Part shown: positions 17,527 to 26,511 of the stretch, piece by piece
Position numbering within the stretch: the stretch's first letter is position 1
Layout of the letters: each line of letters opens with the position of its first letter
Assembly (NCBI GenBank): GCA_963835955.1
Contig: CAWIHZ010000001.1
Location: 1 to 64,000, forward strand
From: Roseiarcus sp963835955
GTDB taxonomy: Bacteria > Pseudomonadota > Alphaproteobacteria > Rhizobiales > Beijerinckiaceae
DNA: 64,000 nucleotides
Reading direction: 5' to 3'
The notes under the pieces: generated by a model
What the model saw: only the letters and a program-made list of their open reading frames with translations
What the model was told of the DNA's origin: nothing
Databases searched by the model: none
Program-made: the position numbers and the translations under genes

Positions 17527-20178
17527 CTACTGCGCCGATTGCGGTTTTTGCGGCGCTGCAACCCCAGGGTTCCCGGAATGGGCCGTGTCCGCGGAAGAAT
17601 CGACCGGGAATATGCAGGTGACCGTCGTGCCCTCGTTGGGCGCGGTGTCGATCAGCACCCGGCCCTTGTGGAGTTCGACCATCGCCCTGACGATCGACAG
17701 GCCGAGGCCGGGGCCGCGTTGGCGCGAGCCGTTGGGGTAGGTCGCGAAGCGATCGAATACGCGGTCGATCATTTCGGGCGGAATGCCGCGTCCGCGATCG
17801 CTGACCTTGAACACGATTTCCGCGCCGCGCCGCATCGCAGCGAGCGACACCGTCTGGCCCGGCTCGGAATAGTTTATGGCGTTGGAGAGGAGATTGAACA
17901 GCACCTGGCGCACCCGGCGTCCGTCGGCGCGCAACGACCCGACGCCGTCGGTCGCGACGATCCGCAGCTCGATCGCCGCTTCGGTCAGGCGGTCTTGAAC
18001 GCCCGCGGCCGCCGCCTTCATCGCCTCGGCGACGTCGACGCTTTCCAGACGCAGCTCCAGACCGCCGGCGTCGATCGAGGCCAGATCCAGAATGTCGTCG
18101 ATGATCGCGAGCAATGCGTGAGAGGAATTGGTGATGAACCCCGCATATTCGAGCTGCTTGGGATTGAGCGGACCCACCCCCCCGGCCGCGAGGAGCTGCG
18201 TGAAGCCGATGATGTTGGTGAGCGGCGTGCGCAGTTCATAGGACACGTGATTGACGAAATCATTGCGCAGCTTCTCGGCCTCGACGAGCGCCTGATTGCG
18301 TTCGGTCAGCGCGCGCTCGACATTGGCGCCGCCGGTGACGTCGAGCGAGGTCAGCAGCGTCGCTCCGTCCGGCAGCGGCAACGTCGCGCAATCGAGGGTT
18401 AGCCCATCCGTCCGGGGGATTCGCACGGCGCGGCTTTCCCGATGTTCGGGAAGGCTGACGACCATGGCGCGCAGCCCGTCCCAGAGGGCGGGATCCTGGC
18501 AGAGCGGCTTGCAGGCGCGCGCGATCTCGTCGATATGCGGGCGATCGCTGAGCTTGACGGCGTCGAGTCGCCACATCTGGGCGAACACGGGATTGAACAG
18601 CTTCATGCGCCCGTCGGCGCCGAACACCGCCACGCCCTCCTTGAGGGCGTCGAGCGTTTCGCCCTGGACCCGGGTGATGACGTTGACTTGCGAGGCGAGC
18701 GCGTAGCTCTGCGTGGCGTCGTCATAGAGATAGGTTACGCCGCCTTTCGGATTGGGGCTGGTGACGACCCGCAGCGCGCGACCGTCGGGCAGGTGCCAGA
18801 CCGTCTCGCTTGGCTCGATCGCATGGTAGGCGTTCATCTGCTGCGCCTTCCATGCGCGGAAGTCCGCCTGTTCGGGCAGTTGACGCTGTGCGCGCAGCCG
18901 ATCGAGGATTTCGCCGTCGGTCGGCCTCTGATCGAGGAAAGCCGGTTCGAGCGACCAGACTTGTCGGTAGGCGGCGTTATAAAATGTGAGCCGCCTGGAC
19001 TTGTCGAAAATCGCGACGGCGGTCGACAGCCGGTCGATCATGCGCGCGTAATCGCCCTCGTTGCGCTCCATTTCGGCCCGCAGCGCAGCAATCTCCGAGA
19101 CATCGTTGGCGATTCCGGCGGAGCCAACGGCGGTGCGCGCTTCGACGGCCTCGAAAGCTCGCAGCTCCCCGCCAACGACAGCCCCCGCGCGCCGCTTCCA
19201 GACGCCCGCGTCACGAACCGCCGCCGCCGCCTCGCGGCGCAACGCGGGATCGAACAATTCGCCGCCCTTTTCGATCGCCCCCCTGTCGTCGGCCGCTTCG
19301 ACGGCCAGCGCGTAAGGCTTGTTGCACCAGACGACCCGCCCTTGCGCGTCCCGCATCCACGCAGGCAGTCCCGCGGTCTCGAGCGCAAGACGAAGCGCCT
19401 GCAGGGCGCCGTCGGCCTCGGCGAATTTATCGCGCAATTGCGCCAATTGAAGTCTGTCGCCCGAGACGTCCCGGATGCGCATGACGGCGCTGCCGGACAC
19501 AGGCCGTCCGTCGATTTCGAGATGGCGCCCCCGCAAACTCACCACCGCTGTCGAAAATGCCTCTCCCCGCTTCAACAGCCGCTCCGTCGCCTCCTCGATT
19601 CGCGCCGCCACGGCCGGCTCGAGCCATGTCGCGTAACTGAGAATGCGTCGCCACAACGGCGCGTCGGCGACAAGCGCGAATTCGCCTTCAACCGCCGGCT
19701 CGGCGTCCGGACGGTCCCAGGAGACCACGATCTGCGATTCGCTGCGCAAAATCACCGCCGCACGATCCAGCTTGGCGTTCGTCCGCGCGAGTTCTGCTTC
19801 CAGTTCCCTGACGCGGCGCGTCCATATCCTCCTGCCGAGCAAGTGAAGAACGGCGGTGATGGTCGCAAGCAACATCAGCAGCAAAATGGCGAGACCGGCG
19901 ATGTTGGCCTCGACCGAGGAAAAGTTCAGAATTAGACCCGACGGCGTTTCCAGCCCCTGCGCTGCATCCTGGGCGCGCAGGCCGTCGGTCAAGGGGAACA
20001 GGAGCAAAGTCCCGGCCGCCGCCTGGACGGCGCGCGTCCGGCCGAACCTTCGCGTTCGATCGCCGATCCCGGCGAACCGCGCCGCGCCGAACACCCGCAC
20101 CCGATCGCCTCCATGAAAGCCTGGCCGCGACGCTGCGCGCGCGGCCCAAGATTTCAGCCGACGGACTCCTTCCGCCAA
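17527..20178 (-). CDS. divL: DivL-like PAS-domain kinase homologue with Tyr in place of the phospho-His
   Basis: 883 residues. There is a membrane segment near residues 92-114, then a coiled coil, three PAS-like regions (about 265-390, 400-500 and 520-640), a DHp helix and an HATPase domain (NLLSNAINYS near 762, DRGRGIPP, RGPGLGLSIV). The H-box reads HVSYELRTPLTNIIGF: the residue normally phosphorylated (His in HELRTP) is Tyr647. That substitution defines DivL, which controls the CckA-CtrA cell-cycle relay in Caulobacter and relatives. The start is uncertain. TTG 20178 is the longest frame and has a weak ribosome site. Confidence 0.88.
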   Translation of the reverse strand: MAEGVRRLKSWAARAASRPGFHGGDRVRVFGAARFAGIGDRTRRFGRTRAVQAAAGTLLLFPLTDGLRAQDAAQGLETPSGLILNFSSVEANIAGLAILLLMLLATITAVLHLLGRRIWTRRVRELEAELARTNAKLDRAAVILRSESQIVVSWDRPDAEPAVEGEFALVADAPLWRRILSYATWLEPAVAARIEEATERLLKRGEAFSTAVVSLRGRHLEIDGRPVSGSAVMRIRDVSGDRLQLAQLRDKFAEADGALQALRLALETAGLPAWMRDAQGRVVWCNKPYALAVEAADDRGAIEKGGELFDPALRREAAAAVRDAGVWKRRAGAVVGGELRAFEAVEARTAVGSAGIANDVSEIAALRAEMERNEGDYARMIDRLSTAVAIFDKSRRLTFYNAAYRQVWSLEPAFLDQRPTDGEILDRLRAQRQLPEQADFRAWKAQQMNAYHAIEPSETVWHLPDGRALRVVTSPNPKGGVTYLYDDATQSYALASQVNVITRVQGETLDALKEGVAVFGADGRMKLFNPVFAQMWRLDAVKLSDRPHIDEIARACKPLCQDPALWDGLRAMVVSLPEHRESRAVRIPRTDGLTLDCATLPLPDGATLLTSLDVTGGANVERALTERNQALVEAEKLRNDFVNHVSYELRTPLTNIIGFTQLLAAGGVGPLNPKQLEYAGFITNSSHALLAIIDDILDLASIDAGGLELRLESVDVAEAMKAAAAGVQDRLTEAAIELRIVATDGVGSLRADGRRVRQVLFNLLSNAINYSEPGQTVSLAAMRRGAEIVFKVSDRGRGIPPEMIDRVFDRFATYPNGSRQRGPGLGLSIVRAMVELHKGRVLIDTAPNEGTTVTCIFPVDSSADTAHSGNPGVAAPQKPQSAQ

Positions 20179-20388
20179 GAAGGTCCGAATCAGCTGTCAC
20201 TAGACTTACGAGAAGATCGCCGGAAAGTCGTTAACCATCATGAATGTCGGGGAATGTCCCTTTCGCCTCGACTGACGCTATATGTCGTAGGTCTATCCAT
20301 AGGGATAACAAAATATGCGAACCCGCTCGCCGCCTTTTCCTTCTCCGGGGGTGCTCGGCAGGGAATAATCTCGCCCAACACGAACGGC

Positions 20389-21423
20389 CTATCGAATCAG
20401 GCCGAGGATGTCCTTGATCGCGTCCATGTTCGGACCGGCGATGGCGCGGGCCTTGTCCGCGCCGCGCGCAAGAACCGCATCGACATAGGCCGGATCGCCG
20501 GCAAGGCGCAGGATCTCGGCCCGAATTGGCGCGAGTTTGGCAATCGTCACATCAGCGAGCGCGCTTTTGAAGCTCGAGAACTGGCTCCCGGCGAAGCGCT
20601 TCAGAACTTCGGCTTTGCTCTCATCGGTCAGGGCGGCCAGGATGCCGACGAGATTGTCCGCCTCCGGGCGCCCCGCCAGGCCCTCGACCTCGCTCGGCAG
20701 GGGTTCGGGATCGGTCTTCGCCTTGCGGATCTTCTGCGCGATCGTGTCGGCATCGTCGGTAAGCGCGATGTGGGCATATTCCGACGGGTCGGATTTCGAC
20801 ATCTTCTTCGTCCCGTCGCGCAAACTCATGACCCTTGTGGCAGGTCCCTGAATCAACGGCTCAGGCAACGGAAAGAAGGCGTCGCCGTGGCCGTGAGCCG
20901 CAATAGAGGCCGAAAAGTCGTTGTTGAACTTCTGCGCGATGTCGCGCGCCAGCTCCAAATGCTGCTTCTGGTCGTCGCCGACCGGAACGTGGGTGGCGCG
21001 ATAGATCAGAATGTCGGCGGCCATCAGCACCGGATAGTTGAAGAGCCCTATCGACGCGTTCTCCCGGTCCTTGCCCGCCTTCTCCTTGAACTGGGTCATT
21101 CGATTGAGCCAGCCGAGCCGCGCCACACAGTCGAACACCCAGGTCAGCTCGGCGTGCTCGGCGACCCGACTCTGGTTGAAGACGATATTGGCGTTCGGAT
21201 CGATGCCGCAGGCAAGGAAGGCCGCTGTCACCTCGCGCGTGGTGCGGGCCAGTTGCGCCGGTTCGTGCGGCAGCGTCATCGCATGCAGATCGACCACGCA
21301 ATAAATGCACGGATGCGTCGCCTGCATCGCGACAAAGCGCTTGATCGCGCCAAGGTAATTGCCGAGATGCAGATTGCCCGTCGGCTGAACGCCGGAGAAC
21401 ACGCGCTCGGGAAAGTTCGCCAT
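20389..21423 (-). CDS. trpS: Tryptophanyl-tRNA synthetase
   Basis: 344 residues from ATG 21423 (MANFPERVFSGVQPTGNLHL). It is a class I synthetase with the HIGH-type motif GNLHLGNYLGA and the KMSKS loop KKMSKSDP. It charges tRNA-Trp. Length is normal. The 210-base gap to divL upstream of the latter carries no gene. The gcvR-like gene ends 97 bases upstream on the same strand. Confidence 0.97.
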   Translation of the reverse strand: MANFPERVFSGVQPTGNLHLGNYLGAIKRFVAMQATHPCIYCVVDLHAMTLPHEPAQLARTTREVTAAFLACGIDPNANIVFNQSRVAEHAELTWVFDCVARLGWLNRMTQFKEKAGKDRENASIGLFNYPVLMAADILIYRATHVPVGDDQKQHLELARDIAQKFNNDFSASIAAHGHGDAFFPLPEPLIQGPATRVMSLRDGTKKMSKSDPSEYAHIALTDDADTIAQKIRKAKTDPEPLPSEVEGLAGRPEADNLVGILAALTDESKAEVLKRFAGSQFSSFKSALADVTIAKLAPIRAEILRLAGDPAYVDAVLARGADKARAIAGPNMDAIKDILGLIR

Positions 21424-21520
21424 CGTCGTCCGCTTGAGGCCAAAAGTCGCCGCGCGGCCTTATGGCAACGCCGACGCCGAGGCGCAAGGGGAGGTTCTCG
21501 CGCCGGCGGACACGGTCGGC

Positions 21521-22054
21521 TCAGGCACGGGTCTCCCCCTCGCCGACCGTAAGATCGACCATGATCTCACCCGCGAGACGCTCCAGCGACTTGCGGAGAT
21601 CCTCAAGGGCGAGACCGTCGGGCGGGCGCAGACGGGCCGTCGCGCGGAACATGGCTTCGCCGGTGAAGGGCGCGCCTTCGAGGCCGCTGACGAATTCCTC
21701 GATGTTGACGCCCAGATGGCTGAGCGCCTGCGTCACGTCGCGCACGATGCCGGGCCGCTCGTGGCCGACGAGATCGAGCGTGATCAAGCGCCGGGACCTA
21801 TCGCCCTCAGGCGCGGCGCCGCGATCGATCGTCAAGCGCAATCCGGCGGATTCAAGCTGGCGCAGGGACGATTCCAGCCCCGCGAGTTGATCGTCGGCGA
21901 CGTTGACCAGCAAAATGCCTGCGAACTTGCCCGCTAGACGGGCGGAGCGGCTTTCCAGCCAGGTCCCGCCGCAAGCGGCGATCCTTTCCGAAATCGCGTT
22001 TACGAGTTCCGGCCTGTCGTCGCCGAGGAAGGTCAAAACGAGCGGCGTCGTCAT
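21521..22054 (-). CDS. ACT-domain protein, GcvR-like
   Basis: 177 residues with two ACT domains: MTTPLVLTFLGDDRPELVNA (1-80) and LITLDLVGHERPGIVRDVTQ (about 90-170). GcvR in enterobacteria binds glycine and antagonises GcvA to tune the glycine cleavage system. The same fold occurs in other amino-acid-sensing proteins, and no gcv gene is in the window. The name therefore reflects architecture rather than a shown role. Confidence 0.75.
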   Translation of the reverse strand: MTTPLVLTFLGDDRPELVNAISERIAACGGTWLESRSARLAGKFAGILLVNVADDQLAGLESSLRQLESAGLRLTIDRGAAPEGDRSRRLITLDLVGHERPGIVRDVTQALSHLGVNIEEFVSGLEGAPFTGEAMFRATARLRPPDGLALEDLRKSLERLAGEIMVDLTVGEGETRA

Positions 22055-22157
22055 CGCTGAGCACCTTCACGCTGAAGCTGAGAGGAACGGCATTTTACAC
22101 ACGATCGGTGAACGAGCGCGTCCCAAATCAATGGTCGAAATCTCCAGGGCGGCCGCC

Positions 22158-23459
22158 TCAAAGAATGAACCGACTCAGATCCGTGTTGTCCGCCAGATCG
22201 CCGACATGACGCTCGACGAAGTCGGCGTCGACGCCCACTCTTTCGCCCGCGCGGTCAGCCGCCGTGAAGCTCACCTCGTCGAGCACGCGCTCCATCACGG
22301 TTTGAAGCCGGCGCGCCCCGATGTTCTCGACCGAGCCGTTGACCTTGGCCGCGATGCGGGCAATGGCCGAAACCGCGTCGTTGGAGAACTCGAGTTCGAC
22401 GCCTTCCGTGCGCATCAAGGCGACATATTGCTTGATGAGGCTCGCTTCGGTGTCGGTGAGGATGCGCTTGAAATCCTCTTCGGTCAGCGACTTGAGCTCG
22501 ACGCGGATCGGCAGGCGCCCCTGCAGTTCGGGCAAGAGATCGGAGGGCCGGGAGATATGGAATGCGCCGGAGGCGATGAACAGTACATGATCGGTCTTAA
22601 CCGCGCCGTGCTTGGTCGCCACCGTCGTGCCCTCGATCAACGGCAGAAGATCGCGCTGCACGCCTTCACGCGAGACGTCGGCGCCGCCGCGTCCATCGCG
22701 CGCGCAGATCTTGTCGATCTCATCGAGAAAGACGATTCCGTTGCTCTCGACCTCGTCGAGGGCTTCACGCACGATTACGTCCTGATCGAGCAGTTTTTCC
22801 GCTTCGGCGGAAACCAACGGTTCGCGCGCTTCGGCCACGGTCATGCGCTTGGGTCTGGTGCGCTGACCCTTGCCGAAAATGTCGGCGATGTTGATGGCCC
22901 CGATCGCGGCCCCGGGCATATTGGGAAGTTCGAACATCGGCATCCCGGCGCCGCTCTGCGGCAACTCGATCTCGATCTCCTTGCCATCGATCTCGCCCGC
23001 GTGCAGCTTGCGGCGGAAGGCGTCGCGGGTCGCGGCGGACGAAGCCGGGCCGACGAGCGCGTCGAGCACCCGCTCTTCCGCCGCCAGTTCCGCCTTGGCC
23101 TCGATATCCTTGCGCTTGCGGCTCTTGACCAGCGCGATCGCGATCTCGACCAGGTCGCGCACGATCTGCTCGACGTCGCGTCCGACGTAGCCGACCTCGG
23201 TGAATTTTGTCGCCTCGACTTTCAGGAACGGCGCGCCAGCAAGCTTGGCCAGGCGGCGCGCGATCTCCGTCTTGCCGCAGCCGGTCGGGCCGATCATGAG
23301 AATATTCTTCGGCATCACCTCCTCGCGCATCGGCGAAATCAGGCGCAAACGCCGCCAGCGATTGCGCAAGGCGATGGCGACCGCGCGCTTCGCCTCCGCC
23401 TGCCCGACGATGTAGCGGTCGAGTTCGGAAACGATTTCGCGCGGCGAGAATTCCGTCAT
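22158..23459 (-). CDS. hslU: ATP-dependent protease ATPase subunit HslU
   Basis: 433 residues. AAA+ unfoldase with Walker A GPTGCGKTEIARRLA, Walker B NGIVFLDEIDKI, the GYVGRD pore motif and C-terminal GARRLQTVMERVLDE with arginine finger. It feeds substrates to the HslV chamber. Its ATG overlaps the hslV stop by one base (TGATG), so the two are translationally coupled. Confidence 0.97.
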   Translation of the reverse strand: MTEFSPREIVSELDRYIVGQAEAKRAVAIALRNRWRRLRLISPMREEVMPKNILMIGPTGCGKTEIARRLAKLAGAPFLKVEATKFTEVGYVGRDVEQIVRDLVEIAIALVKSRKRKDIEAKAELAAEERVLDALVGPASSAATRDAFRRKLHAGEIDGKEIEIELPQSGAGMPMFELPNMPGAAIGAINIADIFGKGQRTRPKRMTVAEAREPLVSAEAEKLLDQDVIVREALDEVESNGIVFLDEIDKICARDGRGGADVSREGVQRDLLPLIEGTTVATKHGAVKTDHVLFIASGAFHISRPSDLLPELQGRLPIRVELKSLTEEDFKRILTDTEASLIKQYVALMRTEGVELEFSNDAVSAIARIAAKVNGSVENIGARRLQTVMERVLDEVSFTAADRAGERVGVDADFVERHVGDLADNTDLSRFIL

Positions 23460-24025
23460 CAGAGGCTTTCGACGATCAGATTGGCGTTGGTGTAGACGCA
23501 GATGTCGGCGGCGATGCGCATCGAGCGCCGCACGATCTCGTCCGCGTCAAGCGGAGTCGGCAGCAGGGCGCGGGCGGCGGCGAGCGCATAATTGCCGCCC
23601 GAACCGATCGCCATCGCCGAGCCGAACTCGTCAGCCTCAGGCTCAAGCACGTCGCCCGCGCCGGATATCGTAAAGCCTGAGTCCTTGTCGGCGACGAGCA
23701 GCATCGCTTCCAGGCGGCGCAAGTAGCGGTCGGTGCGCCAGTCTTTCGCCAACTCGACGCAGGCGCGGGCAAGCTGGCCGGGATATTGCTCGAGCTTAGC
23801 CTCGAGGCGCTCGAACAGAGTGAACGCGTCCGCCGTCGCGCCGGCAAAGCCGGCGACGACCTCGCCCTTGGCGAGCCGGCGAACCTTTCGCGCCTTCGAC
23901 TTGACGACGGTCTGCCCCATGCTGACTTGGCCATCGCCGCCGATGACGACGCGGCCGCCCTTGCGCACCATCAAAATGGTCGTCGCATGCCACCCAGGCG
24001 AGCGGGCAACGATCCCGTCTGTCAT
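23459..24025 (-). CDS. hslV: ATP-dependent protease peptidase subunit HslV
   Basis: 188 residues from ATG 24025. A further in-frame ATG at 24058 would add 11 residues not seen in the family. Proteasome beta-like fold with HATTILMVRK, where the Thr acts as N-terminal nucleophile after processing of the unusually long leader (MTDGIVARSPGWHA). GDGQVSMGQTVVK and GSGGNYALAAARAL are family signatures. It is first gene of the hslVU pair. The leader before the catalytic Thr is longer than in E. coli, as is common in alphaproteobacteria. Confidence 0.95.
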   Translation of the reverse strand: MTDGIVARSPGWHATTILMVRKGGRVVIGGDGQVSMGQTVVKSKARKVRRLAKGEVVAGFAGATADAFTLFERLEAKLEQYPGQLARACVELAKDWRTDRYLRRLEAMLLVADKDSGFTISGAGDVLEPEADEFGSAMAIGSGGNYALAAARALLPTPLDADEIVRRSMRIAADICVYTNANLIVESL

Positions 24026-24157
24026 CGACCTCTGTCCTTTGATCGGCGAAACCCGCATGTATGGGCGGAACGCGGGCGGCGCAAGTGCGCGGAGCCGCGC
24101 CGAACGACCCTGCGGCGCCTGCTCCCGCCCGGACAGGGCTAAAGTCGCGGCTCGCCT

Positions 24158-25096
24158 CTAATCCAATGAGTCGATCCAGATCGGGTTCGTCCAGGCCCGG
24201 CGCCCCGGACCGTCGATAACGACGATGCGGACCCATTTGACCGGCGGAGAATCGCTCCAGGCCCACTTGGCGAATTCCGCAAACTCGATCGTCGCGCTTG
24301 TGAGGCCGCGTCCGACGCGGCTCAACGAGCCCGAGGCGCCGGTGACGAGAGCAATGGTGTGGACCGGCGAGCAGACGATGCGCGCCTCCACGCGGGTAAT
24401 CTCGATCTCATGAATGCGCGGGCCCTGACTTGAATAGAACGCGCCGGCTTTCAGCGCGCTCAGCAGCGGCTCTGGATCGAGCGTCTCGGATTTGACCATC
24501 ACGAAGCCGCCGAAGGCGTCGAGGTCGCCAAAGTGGAAATGCGCGTCGTCGCTGGCGACCGCGGTCAGCCGCCGATTCTCGTTGCACAACTGATCGAGCA
24601 AATAGAAACCGTCGGCGCGATCGGTCAGGATCGCGCAAGTGTGATTATAAATCTCGACCGCGTGAGCGGAGTCGAGCGCGCGTCCGTCCTCGATCGTCAG
24701 CTGCGACCACGCTGGATGGGCGATGGCGATGAATGCGCCCGCGGCGAGGCCGCGGGCCGCCAGCCGCGGCCCGCTTTCGTCTGGAGCGGCGGCAGGAAAA
24801 TCGGTCGGCAGACCGGTCGCGAGAATATGCCAATATTCCCCCGAAGTCGTCCCCATGGCGTGAAGCTCCCCGCCGATCAGGGTGGTGAAGCTGTTGGAGC
24901 GCAATGCGCGCGTATCGGCGATGGGCCAACCGAAGCGGCCGAGGAAGTGATCGGAGACCTGGACGAAATCATAGCCCGCGCGCTTGTAGCCCTCGACGAC
25001 GTCTTCCGGCCTCAACGCCCCATCGGAGAGGGTCGAATGGGCATGGAGATTACCGCGCCAAAAGCGCCCCGGCGTCGAGAACGGCGGAATGAGCAT
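24158..25096 (-). CDS. PHP-domain metal-dependent phosphoesterase
   Basis: 312 residues. Metal ligands of the PHP fold are visible: NLHAHSTLSDGA at the start, QVSDHF, GGELHAM, IAIAHPAW and VASDDAHFHFGD. The C-terminal part is a beta-rich domain (EIEITRVEARIVCSPVHT). Family members hydrolyse phosphoesters such as histidinol phosphate or small nucleotides. Nothing in the context fixes the substrate. It stands alone between hslVU and a gene-poor stretch. Confidence 0.75.
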   Translation of the reverse strand: MLIPPFSTPGRFWRGNLHAHSTLSDGALRPEDVVEGYKRAGYDFVQVSDHFLGRFGWPIADTRALRSNSFTTLIGGELHAMGTTSGEYWHILATGLPTDFPAAAPDESGPRLAARGLAAGAFIAIAHPAWSQLTIEDGRALDSAHAVEIYNHTCAILTDRADGFYLLDQLCNENRRLTAVASDDAHFHFGDLDAFGGFVMVKSETLDPEPLLSALKAGAFYSSQGPRIHEIEITRVEARIVCSPVHTIALVTGASGSLSRVGRGLTSATIEFAEFAKWAWSDSPPVKWVRIVVIDGPGRRAWTNPIWIDSLD

Positions 25097-25489
25097 TAGC
25101 GAAACCTCCTGACATCGGCCAAGCAGAGTATCGCGACCAAATCAAGGATGGCCTCCTCACCTTTGTGTGGAGTTGTAGTGATGAGGCCGGTCGAGAACAA
25201 TACTCACGGATTGAGCGCGGCGAAAGCCGCCCACGCGCCGCGGGATTGGGCAGTCGCCAAGCAAGCGCAAGTCGAAGAAGGACGCCGGGCGAGAAGCGCC
25301 AAGGCGCGGATCGGCATTGATATTCTGAGATAAGCTTATATGTGAGCAATAGGCATGGCGGTCTCGGTTCCGCAGTCAGCGCTTGGCCGGTGACGTTCGG
25401 ACCGACGTAAGGGAGGCGTCCAATGTGATCCAGCGTCGTCGAGAAGACTGACGTGGAGACGAAGGTTTGGTTGGGCTTGCCGCGGCAAG
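25097..25489. other. Gene-free stretch
   Basis: No reading frame, repeat or palindrome of note was recognised. The stretch around 25315-25350 is AT-richer and could contain a promoter. It probably includes decayed 5' sequence of the AhpD-like remnant that follows. Confidence 0.4.
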
Positions 25490-25711
25490 ACGAAGGAGGC
25501 GATCGGCGCCGCCGTTTCAGTCGGGATTCGCTGCGACGATTGGACCGCTCTTCAGCTCAACGCGATGGTCGGACGCCGCGCGAGGCGCGATGAAATGCTC
25601 GAAACTATCGGAATGGCGCTCTATAAGGTGACCGGGCCGGCGGTCATATACGCCAGCCAAGCGCTTCGCCCCTGCGCGCAGTTCGCGGGAGCGAGAGCGC
25701 TACAAACGTAA
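25490..25711 (+). pseudogene. AhpD/carboxymuconolactone-decarboxylase-like remnant (3' half)
   Basis: The frame reads TKEAIGAAVSVGIRCDDWTA, then RRDEMLETIGMALYKVTGPA and VIYASQALRPCAQF, to TAA at 25709. This matches the second half of AhpD-like proteins (KELIALAIGVAxxCDxCI ... EILEALGVAIYMGGGPALVYASHAL). The redox CxxC/His signature is damaged (CDDW here) and no start is present, so it is dead. Living relatives reduce peroxiredoxins, which fits the rhodanese and DUF302 genes just downstream. Confidence 0.55.
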
Positions 25712-25731
25712 CGCTAAGGATCCGCGTTCTC

Positions 25732-26076
25732 ATGTTGACCAATATGTTCTCACGTACGGCCGCCAGGCCCGATCGTCGCGCGATCGACCACGAGGAGTTC
25801 GAGCAGGCGGTGAAAGAGGGTCGCTGCATCGTTGTCGACGTGCGCGAGGAGCATGAATTTGTCTCCGCCCACATCCCGAATGCGCTCAACATGCCCACCT
25901 CGACCTTCGACCCGACGCTGCTGCCCGCCGGCAAGCCGGTGGTGCTGATCTGTCATTCCGGGACGCGGTCGCTCCATGCGCTCGGCAAAGCGCTCGCGAT
26001 CGGGCGCGAGGACATCAAGCATTATGCCGGCGGGGTCGCCGGCTGGCGCTCCCGCGGAGGCGAGCTCTCGCGCTGA
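25732..26076 (+). CDS. Rhodanese-like domain protein
   Basis: 114 residues from ATG 25732. A single rhodanese domain with CIVVDVREEHEFVSAHIPNA and the active-site loop LICHSGTRS, whose Cys would carry the persulfide. It ends in the typical YAGGVAGWRSRG. There is no signal peptide, so it is cytoplasmic. It is followed 28 bases later by a DUF302 gene on the same strand, a likely two-gene operon in sulfur or redox handling. The AhpD-like remnant lies just upstream. Confidence 0.88.
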   Translation: MLTNMFSRTAARPDRRAIDHEEFEQAVKEGRCIVVDVREEHEFVSAHIPNALNMPTSTFDPTLLPAGKPVVLICHSGTRSLHALGKALAIGREDIKHYAGGVAGWRSRGGELSR

Positions 26077-26104
26077 AGCCTGTTTTGCTTTCGAGTCAAG
26101 GCCA

Positions 26105-26491
26105 ATGAATTACAACATCAGCCGCAAGACGACCGGAGATTTCGACGCCGTAATCGCACGCGTCAAAGACGCTCTGAAAGCCGAGGGCTTCGGCGTGCTG
26201 ACGGAGATCGACGTCGCCGAGACTCTGAAGTCGAAGATCGGGAAGGATTTCAGACCCTATCGCATCCTCGGCGCCTGCAATCCGAACCTCGCCTTTCAAG
26301 CGCTGAGCGCGGAAGCCCATATCGGCGTGATGCTGCCGTGCAACGTCATCGTCCAGCGCTACGAGAACGGCGAGGTCGAAGTCTCCGCCATCGATCCGAC
26401 GACCTCGATGGAGACGGTCGGCAACTCAATTCTCGCCGCCGTCGCCGCACAAGTGCGCGCCGCGCTGCAGCGCGTGATCGAAAGCGTCTGA
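26105..26491 (+). CDS. DUF302-domain protein
   Basis: 128 residues from ATG 26105. DUF302 features are visible: DFDAVIARVKDALKAEGFGV, DVAETLKSKIG, YRILGACNPNLAFQAL and MLPCNVIVQRYENGEVEVSA. It includes two cysteines that may bind metal or a thiol. The function of the family is not settled. No secretion signal. It is probably co-transcribed with the rhodanese gene. Confidence 0.85.
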   Translation: MNYNISRKTTGDFDAVIARVKDALKAEGFGVLTEIDVAETLKSKIGKDFRPYRILGACNPNLAFQALSAEAHIGVMLPCNVIVQRYENGEVEVSAIDPTTSMETVGNSILAAVAAQVRAALQRVIESV

Positions 26492-26511
26492 CGTTCGAGA
26501 GCCGAGCAGGT

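Noticed and set aside
16630..18402. 590-codon plus-strand ORF
   Set aside because: It is antisense to divL and tsaE-amgK, whose motifs are clear. High GC makes long open antisense frames common. Similar shadows were rejected at 18442-19935, 20113-21552, 21903-23495, 44045-45913, 48643-50199 and 61780-63009.
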